Shown here in pieces: positions 36,881 through 46,652 of a DNA stretch of 64,000 nt (position 1 is its first letter; the number at the start of each line of letters is the position of its first letter). The notes under the pieces were generated by a model, which made no database searches, was not told the origin of the DNA, and worked only from the letters and a program-made list of their open reading frames with translations. Origin of the DNA: Chloroflexi bacterium TSY. Its GTDB lineage: Bacteria > Chloroflexota > Anaerolineae > Caldilineales > Caldilineaceae. The stretch spans positions 62,001 to 126,000 of the forward strand of contig JAHBNG010000010.1 in assembly GCA_019217005.1 (NCBI GenBank), in the 5' to 3' direction. The translations under genes were made by a program, and so were the position numbers.

Positions 36881-39154
36881 CTACGCAGGTTGCTCTACAC
36901 CGCCAGGCAAGGGATTGGGTGCGGCAATGTCACTTGATGGCTCTCCCGCTTCTGTTCCTGGCGCAGTCGGGTCGAATACTGGTTGTTCGATTGGGTTGGT
37001 TGGTTGTTTTGGCTCCTGCAATGCTATTTGATTGGTCTCTGCTGCTTCATTTTGTGTCAGGGGTTTGGCCTTATCCGGATAGACAATACGTGGGTGATGG
37101 ACTCCTTGAAGAACTTGAACAAAGATATCTTTCACGATTTGAAGTTCCTTGAATGTCAAGTTGCATTGATTTAGATCTCCAGAAGATACGCGATCATCGA
37201 TCAGCTTGCTGATCAGATTGGCCATGTCTGTCCGGGTAGCTGGCTTTATGGCGCGTATGGCTGATTCACATGTATCGGCCAGAGCCAAGATAGCTGTCTC
37301 TTTGCTTTGAGGGCTGGGGCCTGGATAGCGGAATTGAGATTCATCAACAATTTCGCCTTCCTCTTGCGCAGCTTTCACGGCTTGGTCATAGAAATATTTG
37401 ACATATGTTCTACCATGATGCTCGCGGATAAAATCTTGTAGGCGCGTAGGCAATCGATATTTTTGAGCCAAATCTAGACCGTCTGCGACATGGCTGATAA
37501 TAATTTGAGCGCTGGTCAAGGGGTCTAATTTGTCGTGAGAATTTTCTGCTCCATCCGCCTTGTTCTCAATGAAGAAGTAAGGTCGAACACTTTTGCCAAT
37601 ATCGTGATAATAGGCACCGACGCGCGTCAGCAATGCATCTGCACCAATTGCGGCGGCAGCTCGTTCCGCCAGATTGCTAACGATAATGGTGTGGTTGTAG
37701 GTTCCAGGGGATTTTAGAACAAGCTGACGAAGCAATGGATGGGTTGGACGGCTTAGCTCAGTCAATTGCAGGCTTGTTGTGATCCCAAAAACATTTCCAA
37801 GGAAAAAGTAGCCAATCAGAGCAATGCTCGCCGATAAACCTCCATTGAGACTGATCACAAGAATCATTTGTGAAAGCTGTGATGTCGTTAATTCCTGGAA
37901 TGGCGCCCGGAATGCGGCTAAAATGAATAGATTACTCAATGCGATGGTGAAGCCTGCCCATAAAAATGCAGCTAACCGTTCTGCTCGACCCAGAATGAGT
38001 GCTCCGAATAGACTGCCCAAGCCTAATATAGTCGCCAGGAAGGTATTAGGCGTGCCTAGATAGAGTACGATGAACGTAAATGCGATTGTATAAATGAGAC
38101 CAACTCGAATATTGACCAGAACAGCAATTAGCATACCAAGAGTTGCAAGCGGATAGAGATAAGGAAGCCAATCATGGGCAATGATCATAAACTTTGCCAG
38201 CAAAAGCCAGACGATTGATGCTAAGGTGAGGAGGGCCATAATCTGGTTGCTTTCCAGCACTAAGGGAGATAGGCGTGAAAGAGCACCGATTACTGCCGTA
38301 ACGAGAACAATCGTAAAGAAAAAGGCCCGACCAACAACCCACCAATTCCATTCGCCCTGTAAAATGCCGATCTGTTCTAATGCCTCGACACTTTCCTCAG
38401 TCACAATATCGCCTGCGCGCAGAATAATCTCACCTTGTTCAAAACGCACCAATTGTGCTGGTATGTTATCGTATGCTTCTGTTCGCAATTCTTCTGTTCG
38501 CTCTTCGTTTAGAAAACTATTTGGGCGAATGAGGTTGCGAACCAAGTCGACGACAATCCCCCCTGTAGCTTCACTCAAATTGCTGTCTGTTAAAGTTGGC
38601 ACGCGTCGGCGGGAGAGGGCAACTGCGCTTTCGTTATCACGAATTTCTTCGCGTAGGACGCGCCCCAGTGCCAAAGGAACTTCTGTTACGACATCGGCCC
38701 ATTGTTCATCGGATGCGTTCAGAATTCCAAGAATGATTTCTTGTCGGAGATTTAGATCTGGGATTGCTGATAAATAATCTGTCTGTAATTCAGATGTTGC
38801 ATAGACATCGTTACGCACAATTGAGATAAATTCCAATATTTCCCGCGAACGATCCACTTGTTGTCGCCGGATGCGACCTTCGGGGATATCATATTGTAGT
38901 TCGACCGCTTGGGCCGCGCGCATTCGTGCCCTCTGCGTTTCAAGGGTACTTTCATAAACAATGGTACTGGGTGCGACTATGTTTGAGGGAGCAACTTGAC
39001 CTGGCTCTAACTGAAATTGACTGGTACGTGGGAATGGCCACGATAGCAAGAAAATCATCATGATGCTGACAGATAAAAGAAAGATGATTTTTATTGCCCA
39101 GTCGAGCCAAGTTTCTGAATACTGTTTTAACTTAGTGTTCATGAGGGATATCAT
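36881..39154 (-). CDS. PgpH-type 7TM-HD phosphohydrolase
   Basis: 757 residues. An N-terminal TM helix (WAIKIIFLLSVSIMMIFLLS) is followed by an extracytoplasmic 7TM-HDED-like domain, then seven membrane segments (for example FFFTIVLVTAVIGAL, LAKFMIIAHDWLPYLYPLAT, FILAAFRAPF). The cytoplasmic HD domain has YYHDIGKSVRPYFFIENKAD, ILALADTCESAIRAI and IREHHGRTYVKYFY. Members hydrolyse cyclic di-AMP. The C-terminus has a Pro/Glu-rich tail. The first ATG (39154) directly follows the yqeY stop; ATG 39142 is equally possible. It is transcribed with yqeY and probably ybeY-dgkA. Confidence 0.88.
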   Translation of the reverse strand: MISLMNTKLKQYSETWLDWAIKIIFLLSVSIMMIFLLSWPFPRTSQFQLEPGQVAPSNIVAPSTIVYESTLETQRARMRAAQAVELQYDIPEGRIRRQQVDRSREILEFISIVRNDVYATSELQTDYLSAIPDLNLRQEIILGILNASDEQWADVVTEVPLALGRVLREEIRDNESAVALSRRRVPTLTDSNLSEATGGIVVDLVRNLIRPNSFLNEERTEELRTEAYDNIPAQLVRFEQGEIILRAGDIVTEESVEALEQIGILQGEWNWWVVGRAFFFTIVLVTAVIGALSRLSPLVLESNQIMALLTLASIVWLLLAKFMIIAHDWLPYLYPLATLGMLIAVLVNIRVGLIYTIAFTFIVLYLGTPNTFLATILGLGSLFGALILGRAERLAAFLWAGFTIALSNLFILAAFRAPFQELTTSQLSQMILVISLNGGLSASIALIGYFFLGNVFGITTSLQLTELSRPTHPLLRQLVLKSPGTYNHTIIVSNLAERAAAAIGADALLTRVGAYYHDIGKSVRPYFFIENKADGAENSHDKLDPLTSAQIIISHVADGLDLAQKYRLPTRLQDFIREHHGRTYVKYFYDQAVKAAQEEGEIVDESQFRYPGPSPQSKETAILALADTCESAIRAIKPATRTDMANLISKLIDDRVSSGDLNQCNLTFKELQIVKDIFVQVLQGVHHPRIVYPDKAKPLTQNEAAETNQIALQEPKQPTNPIEQPVFDPTAPGTEAGEPSSDIAAPNPLPGGVEQPA

Positions 39155-39616
39155 TCAACCACCAGCTTTGGAAAGAAGCTGGCGAACAATCTGATTGACT
39201 CGCTTGCCGTCTGCACTCCCTGAAACTTTGGTCATCACAGCAGACATGACCTGACCCATGTCACGCATAGATGAAGCACCAGTTTCAACTAGCACTCTCT
39301 GAACGATTTCTTCTATTTCATCGTCAGTCAATTGAGTAGGCAAATATCGTTCCAATACGGCCAATTCTGCCAATTCATCTCGAGCTCGCTCTGGCTGTCC
39401 TGCATTATCATAGGCAGAGGCTGCATCCCTCCGGTGTTTGGCCTCTTGTTGAATGATTTTTTGAACTGCTTGATCATCTAATGGAGTTCCTACGCTAGTT
39501 TTCGTGGATTCAACGGTTAAAGCTGTTTTGACAGCCCGAAGAGTCAATTTGGCCACATCATCTTTGTTTAACATTGCCACTTTGAGATCTGCATTGATTT
39601 GTTCTTGTAGTGTCAC
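39155..39616 (-). CDS. yqeY: YqeY/GatB-like domain protein
   Basis: 153 residues, whole family length. Seen: MTLQEQINADLKVAMLNKDD at the start, EAKHRRDAASAYDNAGQPER, AELAVLERYLPTQLTDDEIE and the C-terminal RVNQIVRQLL. The domain is related to the C-terminal tRNA-binding part of GatB; the role of stand-alone members is unclear. It is the first gene of the minus-strand yqeY-pgpH unit, with the stop touching the next ATG. A stem-loop repeat (39641-39715) lies just upstream. Confidence 0.9.
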   Translation of the reverse strand: MTLQEQINADLKVAMLNKDDVAKLTLRAVKTALTVESTKTSVGTPLDDQAVQKIIQQEAKHRRDAASAYDNAGQPERARDELAELAVLERYLPTQLTDDEIEEIVQRVLVETGASSMRDMGQVMSAVMTKVSGSADGKRVNQIVRQLLSKAGG

Positions 39617-39640
39617 AAATTTGCTCCATCTATATCTTTA

Positions 39641-39715
39641 CTGCGGTTGTGATGAAAACATGATTTTTTCGACAGTTCTACCAGATAAAGCCAAATCATG
39701 CTTCATACAGAGCTC
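39641..39715. repeat. Stem-loop intergenic repeat, copy 2
   Basis: The edges CTGCGGTTGTGATGAAAAC and ATACAGAGCTCAGTTT match copy 1 at 32671. The stem is CATGATTT (39659-39666) with AAATCATG (39693-39700). Compared with copy 1, three base pairs differ on both sides and remain paired. It lies upstream of yqeY. Confidence 0.5.
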
Positions 39716-39721
39716 AGTTTA

Positions 39722-40172
39722 AATTCTGTGTTATTTGAAAACCAAGGTTTGCTTCTTTGGTGAAACTGTTGCAAATTCTGGTTCTCAAGACCTCACAGTG
39801 TACTATACACTAATACTTTTCAATCGACGCTTGTTAGACGAAATTGTGAACATTGACGATTTTGCTCCTTCAAAGTGCCTAAATGGCAGAACTTTCTTGG
39901 ATGAGTCGTCAACCAATTATTATTTAGATACAGACTATCATACTCCGTCTAGCCGTCTCTCTATTATACTAATCATATACGCTTATTATACTCTTCCTCG
40001 CCGCAGTGTCAATAGTTAGAACATGAGAGGATTCTAAAAGTCTACACAAGACGCCATTGACAATTGCCATGCGTGCTCAGAACCGTGGTTTCGTTGGAGT
40101 ATGATTTTTCAGAAATGAATCTATCTGCCGTAGTATTTACTCTCAAAAGCACTATTGCGATAGAATAGCGTT
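39722..40172. other. Intergenic region between yqeY and obg
   Basis: No convincing gene. AT-rich sequence, probably holding the divergent promoters for yqeY and obg, but no clear -35/-10 pair could be fixed. Confidence 0.4.
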
Positions 40173-41459
40173 ATGTTTTTTGATCGTGCGAAGATTTATA
40201 TTAAGGCTGGAGATGGAGGGAATGGTGCCGTTGCCTTCCGTCGTGAGAAATTCGTCTCTCATGGTGGTCCATCCGGTGGTAATGGTGGCCGCGGTGGAGA
40301 TGTCATTTTTTTTGTCGATCCCAGCCTCAATACATTATCGAATTTTCGATATCACATTCACCATCGGGCAAAGCGCGGTGTACATGGAGGTGGTGCAAAC
40401 AAGACTGGAGCCAACGGTGATCCCTTGCGTATCGCTGTACCGCCCGGCACAATTATTCGTCATGCTGAAACTGACGAAATACTTGCCGATCTGACGCGTC
40501 CTGGTGAAGAGGCGCTCGTGCTACAGGGTGGCCGTGGTGGGCGTGGAAACAACGCCTTTAAATCTGAACGTCAGACCGCACCTCGAATGTCGGAGAGAGG
40601 TGAACCGGGCCCCGAACTATGGGTAACAATGGAATTGAAGCTGGTTGCGGATATAGGAATTATCGGTGTACCAAATGCTGGAAAATCAACTCTTCTGAGC
40701 GTCGTGAGTGCTGCAAAACCAAAGATTGCAGATTATCCCTTTACAACGGTTGTACCAAATTTGGGAGTAGCTGAGCTAAATCACCGACAGATGGTCTTAG
40801 CCGATATCCCTGGTTTGATGGAAGGTGCCCACGAAGGTGTGGGATTAGGATTAGACTTTCTGCGCCATATTGAACGAACACGCGTTCTCATTCATCTATT
40901 AGATGGTAGCAGTCCTGATCCGTTGGGAGATTTTGAGGCAATTAATCAAGAACTGAGTCTTTTTAAACCCATGCTATTAGAAAAACCTCAGCTTGTTGTC
41001 CTCAACAAGATTGACCTTCCTGATGCACGAGAAATTTGGCCTGTGATCAAAGAGGCAATCCAAGAAGAGAATTTGCCTGTCATGAAGATAAGTGCCGTGA
41101 CTGGCGAGAACGTCCAGCAGGTTCTCTATGAGCTTCAGAAATTGTTAGATGCGCTTCCATCACGAGCCATCGATGATCTTGCTAGTGAGTTACCTGAGAT
41201 TACACCCCCTGTTGATGAGAAGAGCTTTCAGATTGAACAGCAGGATGAAGATGTTTGGATTGTGACCGGTATTGCTGTGGAACGAGCTGCTTTCATGACG
41301 AATTGGGATTATTATGAAGCAGCTTTGCGTTTTCAGAGAATTTTGCATGCGTTAGGCATCGTTGATGCACTCAATCGCGCTGGGGTTTCTGAAGGTGATA
41401 CTGTTATCATTGCGAATGTTGAGTTGGTTTGGGGGTACGAAAATGCGTTTGGTGAATAG
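40173..41459 (+). CDS. obg: GTPase Obg/CgtA
   Basis: 428 residues, intact. The glycine-rich N-terminal Obg fold ([32 protein letters not shown]) is followed by the G domain: G1 [12 protein letters not shown]3 [10 protein letters not shown]4 NKID, G5 SAVTG. The C-terminal OCT domain is also present ([19 protein letters not shown], to [11 protein letters not shown]), as in many Gram-positive and Chloroflexota Obg proteins. It acts in late 50S assembly and stress control. nadD follows with 2 bp between, so the two are co-transcribed. Confidence 0.95.
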   Translation: MFFDRAKIYIKAGDGGNGAVAFRREKFVSHGGPSGGNGGRGGDVIFFVDPSLNTLSNFRYHIHHRAKRGVHGGGANKTGANGDPLRIAVPPGTIIRHAETDEILADLTRPGEEALVLQGGRGGRGNNAFKSERQTAPRMSERGEPGPELWVTMELKLVADIGIIGVPNAGKSTLLSVVSAAKPKIADYPFTTVVPNLGVAELNHRQMVLADIPGLMEGAHEGVGLGLDFLRHIERTRVLIHLLDGSSPDPLGDFEAINQELSLFKPMLLEKPQLVVLNKIDLPDAREIWPVIKEAIQEENLPVMKISAVTGENVQQVLYELQKLLDALPSRAIDDLASELPEITPPVDEKSFQIEQQDEDVWIVTGIAVERAAFMTNWDYYEAALRFQRILHALGIVDALNRAGVSEGDTVIIANVELVWGYENAFGE

Positions 41460-41461
41460 AT

Positions 41462-42088
41462 GTGGTAAGCGATAAACGTGTTGGCATCTTTGGCGGTACA
41501 TTTGACCCAATTCATGTGGGGCACCTAGTCCTTGCGGAAGAAGCAAGGTTTCAGCTACAGCTCGATCGAGTCTATTTTGTCCCAGTCGGTGACCCTCCTC
41601 ATAAACAACAAAAGCAAGTTACTTCTGTTGAACATCGACTGACAATGGTACAGCTTGCCATCGAAGACAATGAGCATTTCTTTTGCAGCCGTCTTGATGC
41701 AGACCGGCCAGGACCACATTACACAGTGGATTTAGTGAGATTGCTGAAGGACAAGTGGAAACACCAAGGCAAGCTCTACTTTCTGATTGGGTTGGATAGT
41801 TTACGTGATCTCTCGACTTGGTACAAGCCAGAATGGCTTGTAACCAATTGTCACCTGGTTGCGTTTTCCCGTCCAGATGTCGTACTTGACTGGCCGACAC
41901 TTGAAGCAGCAATACCGGGTCTTCGCCAACGAGTTACCCTTCTTCCAATGCCCCCTTTGGCTATAGCCAGCCACCTGATCCGCAGCCGAATCCAAGCTGG
42001 CTATCCTATTCGATATCAAGTTCCTCGTATGGTTGAAGAATACATCAAGAGACGCTCATTATATGTTCTAGATTCTGCGAACATTTAG
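41462..42088 (+). CDS. nadD: Nicotinate-nucleotide adenylyltransferase NadD
   Basis: 208 residues with GTG start 2 bp after the obg stop. Seen: nucleotidyltransferase motif [20 protein letters not shown] (HxGH), ISSRxxI-equivalent [19 protein letters not shown], and [20 protein letters not shown] with the NadD-type D-S-L. It forms nicotinate adenine dinucleotide from NaMN and ATP in NAD synthesis. The obg-nadD order is common in bacteria. Confidence 0.93.
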   Translation: MVSDKRVGIFGGTFDPIHVGHLVLAEEARFQLQLDRVYFVPVGDPPHKQQKQVTSVEHRLTMVQLAIEDNEHFFCSRLDADRPGPHYTVDLVRLLKDKWKHQGKLYFLIGLDSLRDLSTWYKPEWLVTNCHLVAFSRPDVVLDWPTLEAAIPGLRQRVTLLPMPPLAIASHLIRSRIQAGYPIRYQVPRMVEEYIKRRSLYVLDSANI

Positions 42089-42093
42089 AGGAT

Positions 42094-42175
42094 AGGACTT
42101 ACGCAGAGTTCTCTCCTAGGGGGATGATATATCATCTCCGTGCGAGGGAGAGCACACATATTGTGCATGAGTCCT
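42094..42175. repeat. Short inverted-repeat element with AGGACTTACGCA end
   Basis: The outer arms AGGACTTACGCA and TGCATGAGTCCT enclose CTCTCC/GGGAGAG and an inner palindrome GATGATATATCATC. About 82 bp, non-coding, between nadD and the convergent S41 protease gene. It can fold as an extended hairpin and may serve as a bidirectional terminator or be a MITE. Confidence 0.5.
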
Positions 42176-42220
42176 GGAGTATATGATGAGCGGTGATTGC
42201 TCTGAGAGAACCGTCAAGTG

Positions 42221-43495
42221 TCAATGATTCCTAGAATGTTGCTGTAATTTGGCTGTTAATTTTAGATATAGTAATCCCATTGCAAACTGGCGGTCATCAT
42301 GACGCTTTAGGGTTTCTGCATCTATTTCCTGCAAGAGGCGAGTGTCAACCATTTTGATGGAGGCTGGTAGTTTGACTGTAACGTTTGGGGTGATTCCTCT
42401 GTCCTTAATCAATTTCATGTTAGGCGTTAGCCAATTTCTGACCCCCAAACGTATTACAGATCCATCGCTTAGCGTATACGGACGTAAAACTGTGCCAGTG
42501 CCTAAGGTTGTTTCACCAATCAGCTTTGCGCGTCCATTTTCGCGTAGTGAACCCAAAAGAATTTCAGCGGCGCTTGCCGAGCCCTCATTGATGAGAACAA
42601 CAATGGGATACGTACGCGCTAGACCTGGTCCGTTTGCCCGATAGGATGAAACATTACCTTGCGCATCTCGCTCATGTAGAATAATTGCTCCTTCTTCCAG
42701 GAAATGACTACCAACTAACAGTGCTTGTCTCAAGAATCCGCCTGGATTATTCCGTAAATCGAGCAAGATACCGTTGATAGGATTGCCGTTTTCTTCAACA
42801 TTTTGAATTTTCTCTAGGGCTTTAATCAGCTCCTGATTTGTATCTGCTGCGAATTGTGTAATCTGCAGATAGATGTAATCAGTATTTGGAATAGGAGACC
42901 ATAGAACACTCGGAATGTCAACCCGACTCCGTATAATTTCAATATCGGCTGGCTCGGTTTCGTCTGGATGGATCACTGTTAGAGTAACCGCTGTTCCAGC
43001 TGTCCCACGAATTTTTGAAATGACTTCCCATTGAGGTTGCCCAGCTATTTCTTCTCCATCTACCGCAATCACTAAGTCTCCTGCCTGAATACCTGCAGAT
43101 TCTGCTGGCGAACCCAATATTGGGGCCACAATACGGAAAAAACCATTTTCTTGTGAAACATATGCACCGATCCCTTCAATGGAACCTTCCATGCTGCTAT
43201 TCTGCTGCTCAGCTTCAGCCGCAGTAAAAAAGACAGTATGATTCTCGTCCCCCAAGGAGGTAAGCATCCCTCGAATTGCTCCATGCGTCATTGCTTGAAA
43301 GTCGATGCGGTTTCGCTCCACAAAATGTTCGTTGACAATTTCCCAAGCTTCCCAAAAAATCCCAAACTCTGCTGGTTCATCTGTGGCAAATACAACATTT
43401 GCTCTATGTCCAGTAATATGCCCGGCGATGAAGGCTCCAATGATTGAAATACTAACAATTATGTGATATCGATAATTCAATTGTCTTCTCATCAT
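42221..43495 (-). CDS. S41-family (CtpA-like) secreted protease lacking the Lys/Gln of the triad
   Basis: 424 residues. The start ATG is preceded by AAATAGAAACAA; a signal anchor follows (YHIIVSISIIGAFIAGHITG). A PDZ domain carries GIGAYVSQENGFFRIVAPIL and AGIQAGDLVIAVDGEEIAGQ. The S41 domain keeps the nucleophile serine in NEGSASAAEILLGSLREN and the LRNNPGG oxyanion block. The expected FGKGxVQ segment reads LGTGTVL, so the canonical Lys and Gln are Thr and Leu. Homologues with GTGTVL are common in Chloroflexota as far as I recall, so this may be an alternative or inactive subclass. Outer-face processing role expected. Confidence 0.8.
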   Translation of the reverse strand: MMRRQLNYRYHIIVSISIIGAFIAGHITGHRANVVFATDEPAEFGIFWEAWEIVNEHFVERNRIDFQAMTHGAIRGMLTSLGDENHTVFFTAAEAEQQNSSMEGSIEGIGAYVSQENGFFRIVAPILGSPAESAGIQAGDLVIAVDGEEIAGQPQWEVISKIRGTAGTAVTLTVIHPDETEPADIEIIRSRVDIPSVLWSPIPNTDYIYLQITQFAADTNQELIKALEKIQNVEENGNPINGILLDLRNNPGGFLRQALLVGSHFLEEGAIILHERDAQGNVSSYRANGPGLARTYPIVVLINEGSASAAEILLGSLRENGRAKLIGETTLGTGTVLRPYTLSDGSVIRLGVRNWLTPNMKLIKDRGITPNVTVKLPASIKMVDTRLLQEIDAETLKRHDDRQFAMGLLYLKLTAKLQQHSRNH

Positions 43496-43536
43496 TTTGT
43501 TTCTATTTTGTAACAACTATCGTAATGTGCTCTTGT

Positions 43537-43597
43537 TATAATACCTTACGAAATCGCGTATAATATAGAAGAATATGATATAATACCTTACGAATTC
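43537..43597. promoter_or_regulatory. Duplicated ATAATACCTTACGAA motif between divergent genes
   Basis: TATAATACCTTACGAA occurs near 43537-43553 and again near 43581-43597, 44 bp apart, in the 270-bp gap between the S41 gene and the response regulator. Each includes a TATAAT-like hexamer. They could be tandem promoters or binding sites; nothing else is seen in the gap. Confidence 0.35.
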
Positions 43598-43768
43598 CGT
43601 GAAAATCTAAGAAATCGATCTAATCTGAGTTTGAATGGCTGAATATTATGTTAGTTTAACTGATGCATCTGTGGAAACCTAATAATCTTTGCGTGTCTTA
43701 GTACAATGGAAATTGGTATTTATGTTGTTATGTCTACTCTTTATTTGATCTAAAGGAAACCATAAATA

Positions 43769-44512
43769 ATGACTGAGCAACAAACTGTATATAACCCTGA
43801 TGATACGAAGCGGATTCTCGTTGTAGATGATGCTGCGGATACTCGCTTAATGTTGAATCTGCGGTTGCAGCGAGAAGGGTATACGGTATTTACCGCCAAT
43901 AATGGCACTGAGGCACTTGAAGTTGTTCAACATGAGGGTCTGCCTAATTTAGTCGTGCTTGATATCATGATGCCTGGGATGGACGGCTTTGCTGTGGCCA
44001 ATGAGTTGCGCCGGATGGGTGATATTCCCATTATATTCCTGTCTGCTTTATCTGATACTGATACCAAAGTCGAAGGATTAAATCGATTCGCGGAGGATTA
44101 TATAACCAAGCCGTTTGCATTTTCTGAATTGCTTGCTCGAATTCGACGGGTATTATTACGCGTTGCTTCTGACCAGCTAATTGATCCAGAGATGATTGTT
44201 GATGACTATTTAAAAATAAATTTTGCCCAGCAATATGCCGTAGCAGATTCGGAACAGATCACATTAACGCCAACTGAAAATCGTCTGCTACATATCCTTT
44301 ATAGCAATCGTGGGCGTGTTTTGTCATCTGGATTTCTATTGGCGAAGGCTTGGGATCCCGTGCGACGTGGTACAGTAGAGTCTTTGTGGGTTCACGTACG
44401 ATGATTACGCAGCAAAATTGAACCCGATCCCGAAAACCCTCAATATGTTGTAACTGTACGTGGGCAAGGATATTGCTTGCCTCAGCGTAACAGCATGGAA
44501 GCCTTAAACTAG
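43769..44512 (+). pseudogene. OmpR/PhoB-type response regulator with in-frame TGA
   Basis: Receiver domain: [20 protein letters not shown], phosphoacceptor in [20 protein letters not shown], and [15 protein letters not shown] with the conserved Lys. Winged-helix domain: [20 protein letters not shown] and ESLWVHVR. The TGA at 44402-44404 replaces what should be an Arg (CGA) codon. The continuation [20 protein letters not shown] then QGYCLP is perfect for the family and runs to TAG at 44510-44512. Translation stopping at the TGA removes the recognition helix end and wing, so DNA binding should fail. No sensor kinase is adjacent. 44513-44822 shows nothing further. Confidence 0.85.
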
Positions 44513-44822
44513 CAGTTATTGATAAGAGCTATCCCCGATTAACGCTTCGAGCACCGCTAGCCGCATTCCAAGAACAGATCAGGAATTGTTTTGGCCGAGA
44601 TTGTGCATTTGGCTGGTTCTCAGAGTGTTTTGTCTAGTTCATTTTTACGTCATTGACCACTTAGTAAGTTTTATGATACACTCATGATACTAGTGATTTT
44701 GAGATAGTACATTCACCTAGAAACGTTTGGTCTCATTTTTTCTCTGAAAGAGAATAGCATAAAACGTATCCCGAGATAGATAAGGGTTTGTGTATAGAAA
44801 AGAGGGCGTTTAAGTAAATCAT

Positions 44823-45503
44823 ATGACTGTGAAGTCTCCACAAAATGGTCAAATTGATACTGTTGACTTGGATAGTAGTAATTATAGTAGCATTCCCGAT
44901 ATTGTGGTTGGGCGGCTCCCTTTATATTTGCGTACATTAAATTTTTTAGCGAGCGAAGGCACAGAAGTTACTTCGAGCGGAGAGCTGGGTGAAAGATTAG
45001 GGATCAGCTCAGCTCAAATTCGTAAGGATTTGAGCCACTTTGGAGAATTTGGGAAGCAGGGGAGTGGCTATAGTGTTCCCTACCTGTGCCGCCAATTAGA
45101 AAAGATTCTAAAGGTAAATCGAGTATGGCCAGTTGTCTTAGTAGGCGCTGGATATCTGGGACACGCTCTTGCCAGTTATTCTGGATTTGAGAATCGTGGC
45201 TTTCGTATTGTCGCTGTATTTGATTGTGAGAGAGAAAAAATAGGCAAAAGGATTGGGGAACTGAACATTCAGCATATCGAAGAAATTTCTTCCGTCGTTG
45301 AGCAATATGGTTGCCGTATTGCCACAATTGCTGTACCAGTAAACGCTGCGCAAGAAGTGGCAAATTTATTGATCGATGCCGGAATTAATAGCATTCTTTG
45401 CTATGCACCGATCACCTTACATGTGCCAGAACATATTCGTGTTGAATATATTGATCCTGTTATTCATTTTCAACATATGACCTTTTATTTAGCCCAAGAG
45501 TGA
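44823..45503 (+). CDS. rex: Redox-sensing transcriptional repressor Rex
   Basis: 226 residues. The N-terminal winged helix ([36 protein letters not shown]) and the Rossmann NAD(H) domain ([20 protein letters not shown] then GFRIVAVFD) are complete. The C-terminal domain-swap helix [13 protein letters not shown] is present. Rex senses the NADH/NAD ratio and represses fermentation and respiration genes. The start ATG lies after a weak ribosome-binding region. It is convergent with rsmG. Confidence 0.93.
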   Translation: MTVKSPQNGQIDTVDLDSSNYSSIPDIVVGRLPLYLRTLNFLASEGTEVTSSGELGERLGISSAQIRKDLSHFGEFGKQGSGYSVPYLCRQLEKILKVNRVWPVVLVGAGYLGHALASYSGFENRGFRIVAVFDCEREKIGKRIGELNIQHIEEISSVVEQYGCRIATIAVPVNAAQEVANLLIDAGINSILCYAPITLHVPEHIRVEYIDPVIHFQHMTFYLAQE

Positions 45504-45526
45504 TCCTCTCGAAACAAATCTCAAAC

Positions 45527-45608
45527 TATGTTGTGCTTGTAATGAAAACATGAGTGGTCTGCGGAGCTGTCAGAAAAATGGATCCAGTTTTCATTCAGAG
45601 ATTCGTTT
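45527..45608. repeat. Stem-loop intergenic repeat, copy 3 (diverged)
   Basis: The edges TTGTGCTTGTAATGAAAACA and TTCAGAGATTCGTTTAAG are recognisable relatives of copies 1 and 2, but the stem pairs poorly. It lies between the convergent rex and rsmG genes. Confidence 0.35.
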
Positions 45609-46341
45609 AAGTTAAAGGTTGTTTTCGTGCTAGTCCTTGCCCTCTTGGATATCGCTTTGGCGTATTTCGACATTTCCTAATCAGTAAAATATACCTTTCC
45701 TGATCAAGATATGGCACTTCAACAGGAGAGAACCGTTCTATTTTGCCGCCTAAAATTTCAATTCCGCGCTGTGCTTCAGCAAATTCCTGTGCTGCATTTC
45801 CTCCCTTGTACACTATCACAAGACCGTCTAAACAAGCCAATGGTAACAAATATTCGATCAGTGTTTTGAGTGGTGCAACAGCACGTGCTGTGACCAAATC
45901 ATATTTTTCGCGGTAACCTGGCTGTTGACCTAATTCTTCCGCACGTCCCTGAATGATTGTTGTGCTATCAAGTGTTAATTGGACAACCAGATGATTTAGA
46001 AATTGAATTTTCTTTCCAGTACCGTCCATCAAAGTTAGATCCATCGTAGGATTCGTAATTTTGAGTGGTACTCCTGGAAACCCTGCGCCTGTTCCGACAT
46101 CAATGAGCTTATATGGATGGCGGATTGGTGCAGAATCTTTTACCTGTTGAGCCAGGATGGGAAGACTTGCGATTGAGTCTAAAAAATGCTTAGTCTGTAT
46201 CTCGTCATAATCTGTAATCGCTGTTAGGTTAAATTTCTGATTCCATTCGACTAATTTTTCATAATATAGCTCAAATTGCTGAATCTGTTGTTGGGTTATA
46301 TTGATACCTAAGGCTTGGCATCCTTGGATAAGAAGTTTCAT
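45607..46341 (-). CDS. rsmG: 16S rRNA (guanine527-N7)-methyltransferase RsmG
   Basis: 244 residues. Family blocks: KLVEWNQKFNLTAITDYDEI, DSIASLPIL, SAM site LIDVGTGAGFPGVPLKITNP, VTARAVAPLKTLIEYLLPLA and RYPRGQGLARKQPL (the RKxGxPxKxPL-like tail). It methylates G527 of 16S rRNA. The start ATG 46341 fits the family N-terminus. No lesions. Confidence 0.93.
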   Translation of the reverse strand: MKLLIQGCQALGINITQQQIQQFELYYEKLVEWNQKFNLTAITDYDEIQTKHFLDSIASLPILAQQVKDSAPIRHPYKLIDVGTGAGFPGVPLKITNPTMDLTLMDGTGKKIQFLNHLVVQLTLDSTTIIQGRAEELGQQPGYREKYDLVTARAVAPLKTLIEYLLPLACLDGLVIVYKGGNAAQEFAEAQRGIEILGGKIERFSPVEVPYLDQERYILLIRKCRNTPKRYPRGQGLARKQPLT

Positions 46342-46542
46342 CTGGCAGTCCTGTCCATCTGTAGGGAGCGAAGCGTCGGCTACGTGTTCGACCAGAGATC
46401 CATGGTGTTCACATTATTTTTTGGAATCTCTTCGGTTCGAAGTTGAACAATTGGCAGTCTAATATATAATTAGGATATTTGTTGATTGACAGATATAGGT
46501 CAACATGCATATAATTCCTGATTCACCTTGGATTTATAAATG

Positions 46543-46588
46543 AATCCTGGAAAGTGTTTGTATTCAGATTGTTCAGATTTCCAGGATT
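46543..46588. promoter_or_regulatory. 11-bp inverted repeat upstream of the DtxR-type gene
   Basis: AATCCTGGAAA (46543-46553) and TTTCCAGGATT (46578-46588) are perfectly complementary, 65 bp before the regulator start. It could be a hairpin or an operator. The rest of the 310-bp gap shows no gene. Confidence 0.35.
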
Positions 46589-46652
46589 TATCTGATTAGA
46601 CTTAACCCATCTTTGCAATCTTATATATTTGGAAATAAGTAGAAATTAGGTC

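Noticed and set aside
39735..40019. 94-codon open frame upstream of obg
   Set aside because: AT-rich, no ribosome-binding site, no recognisable motif; considered chance.
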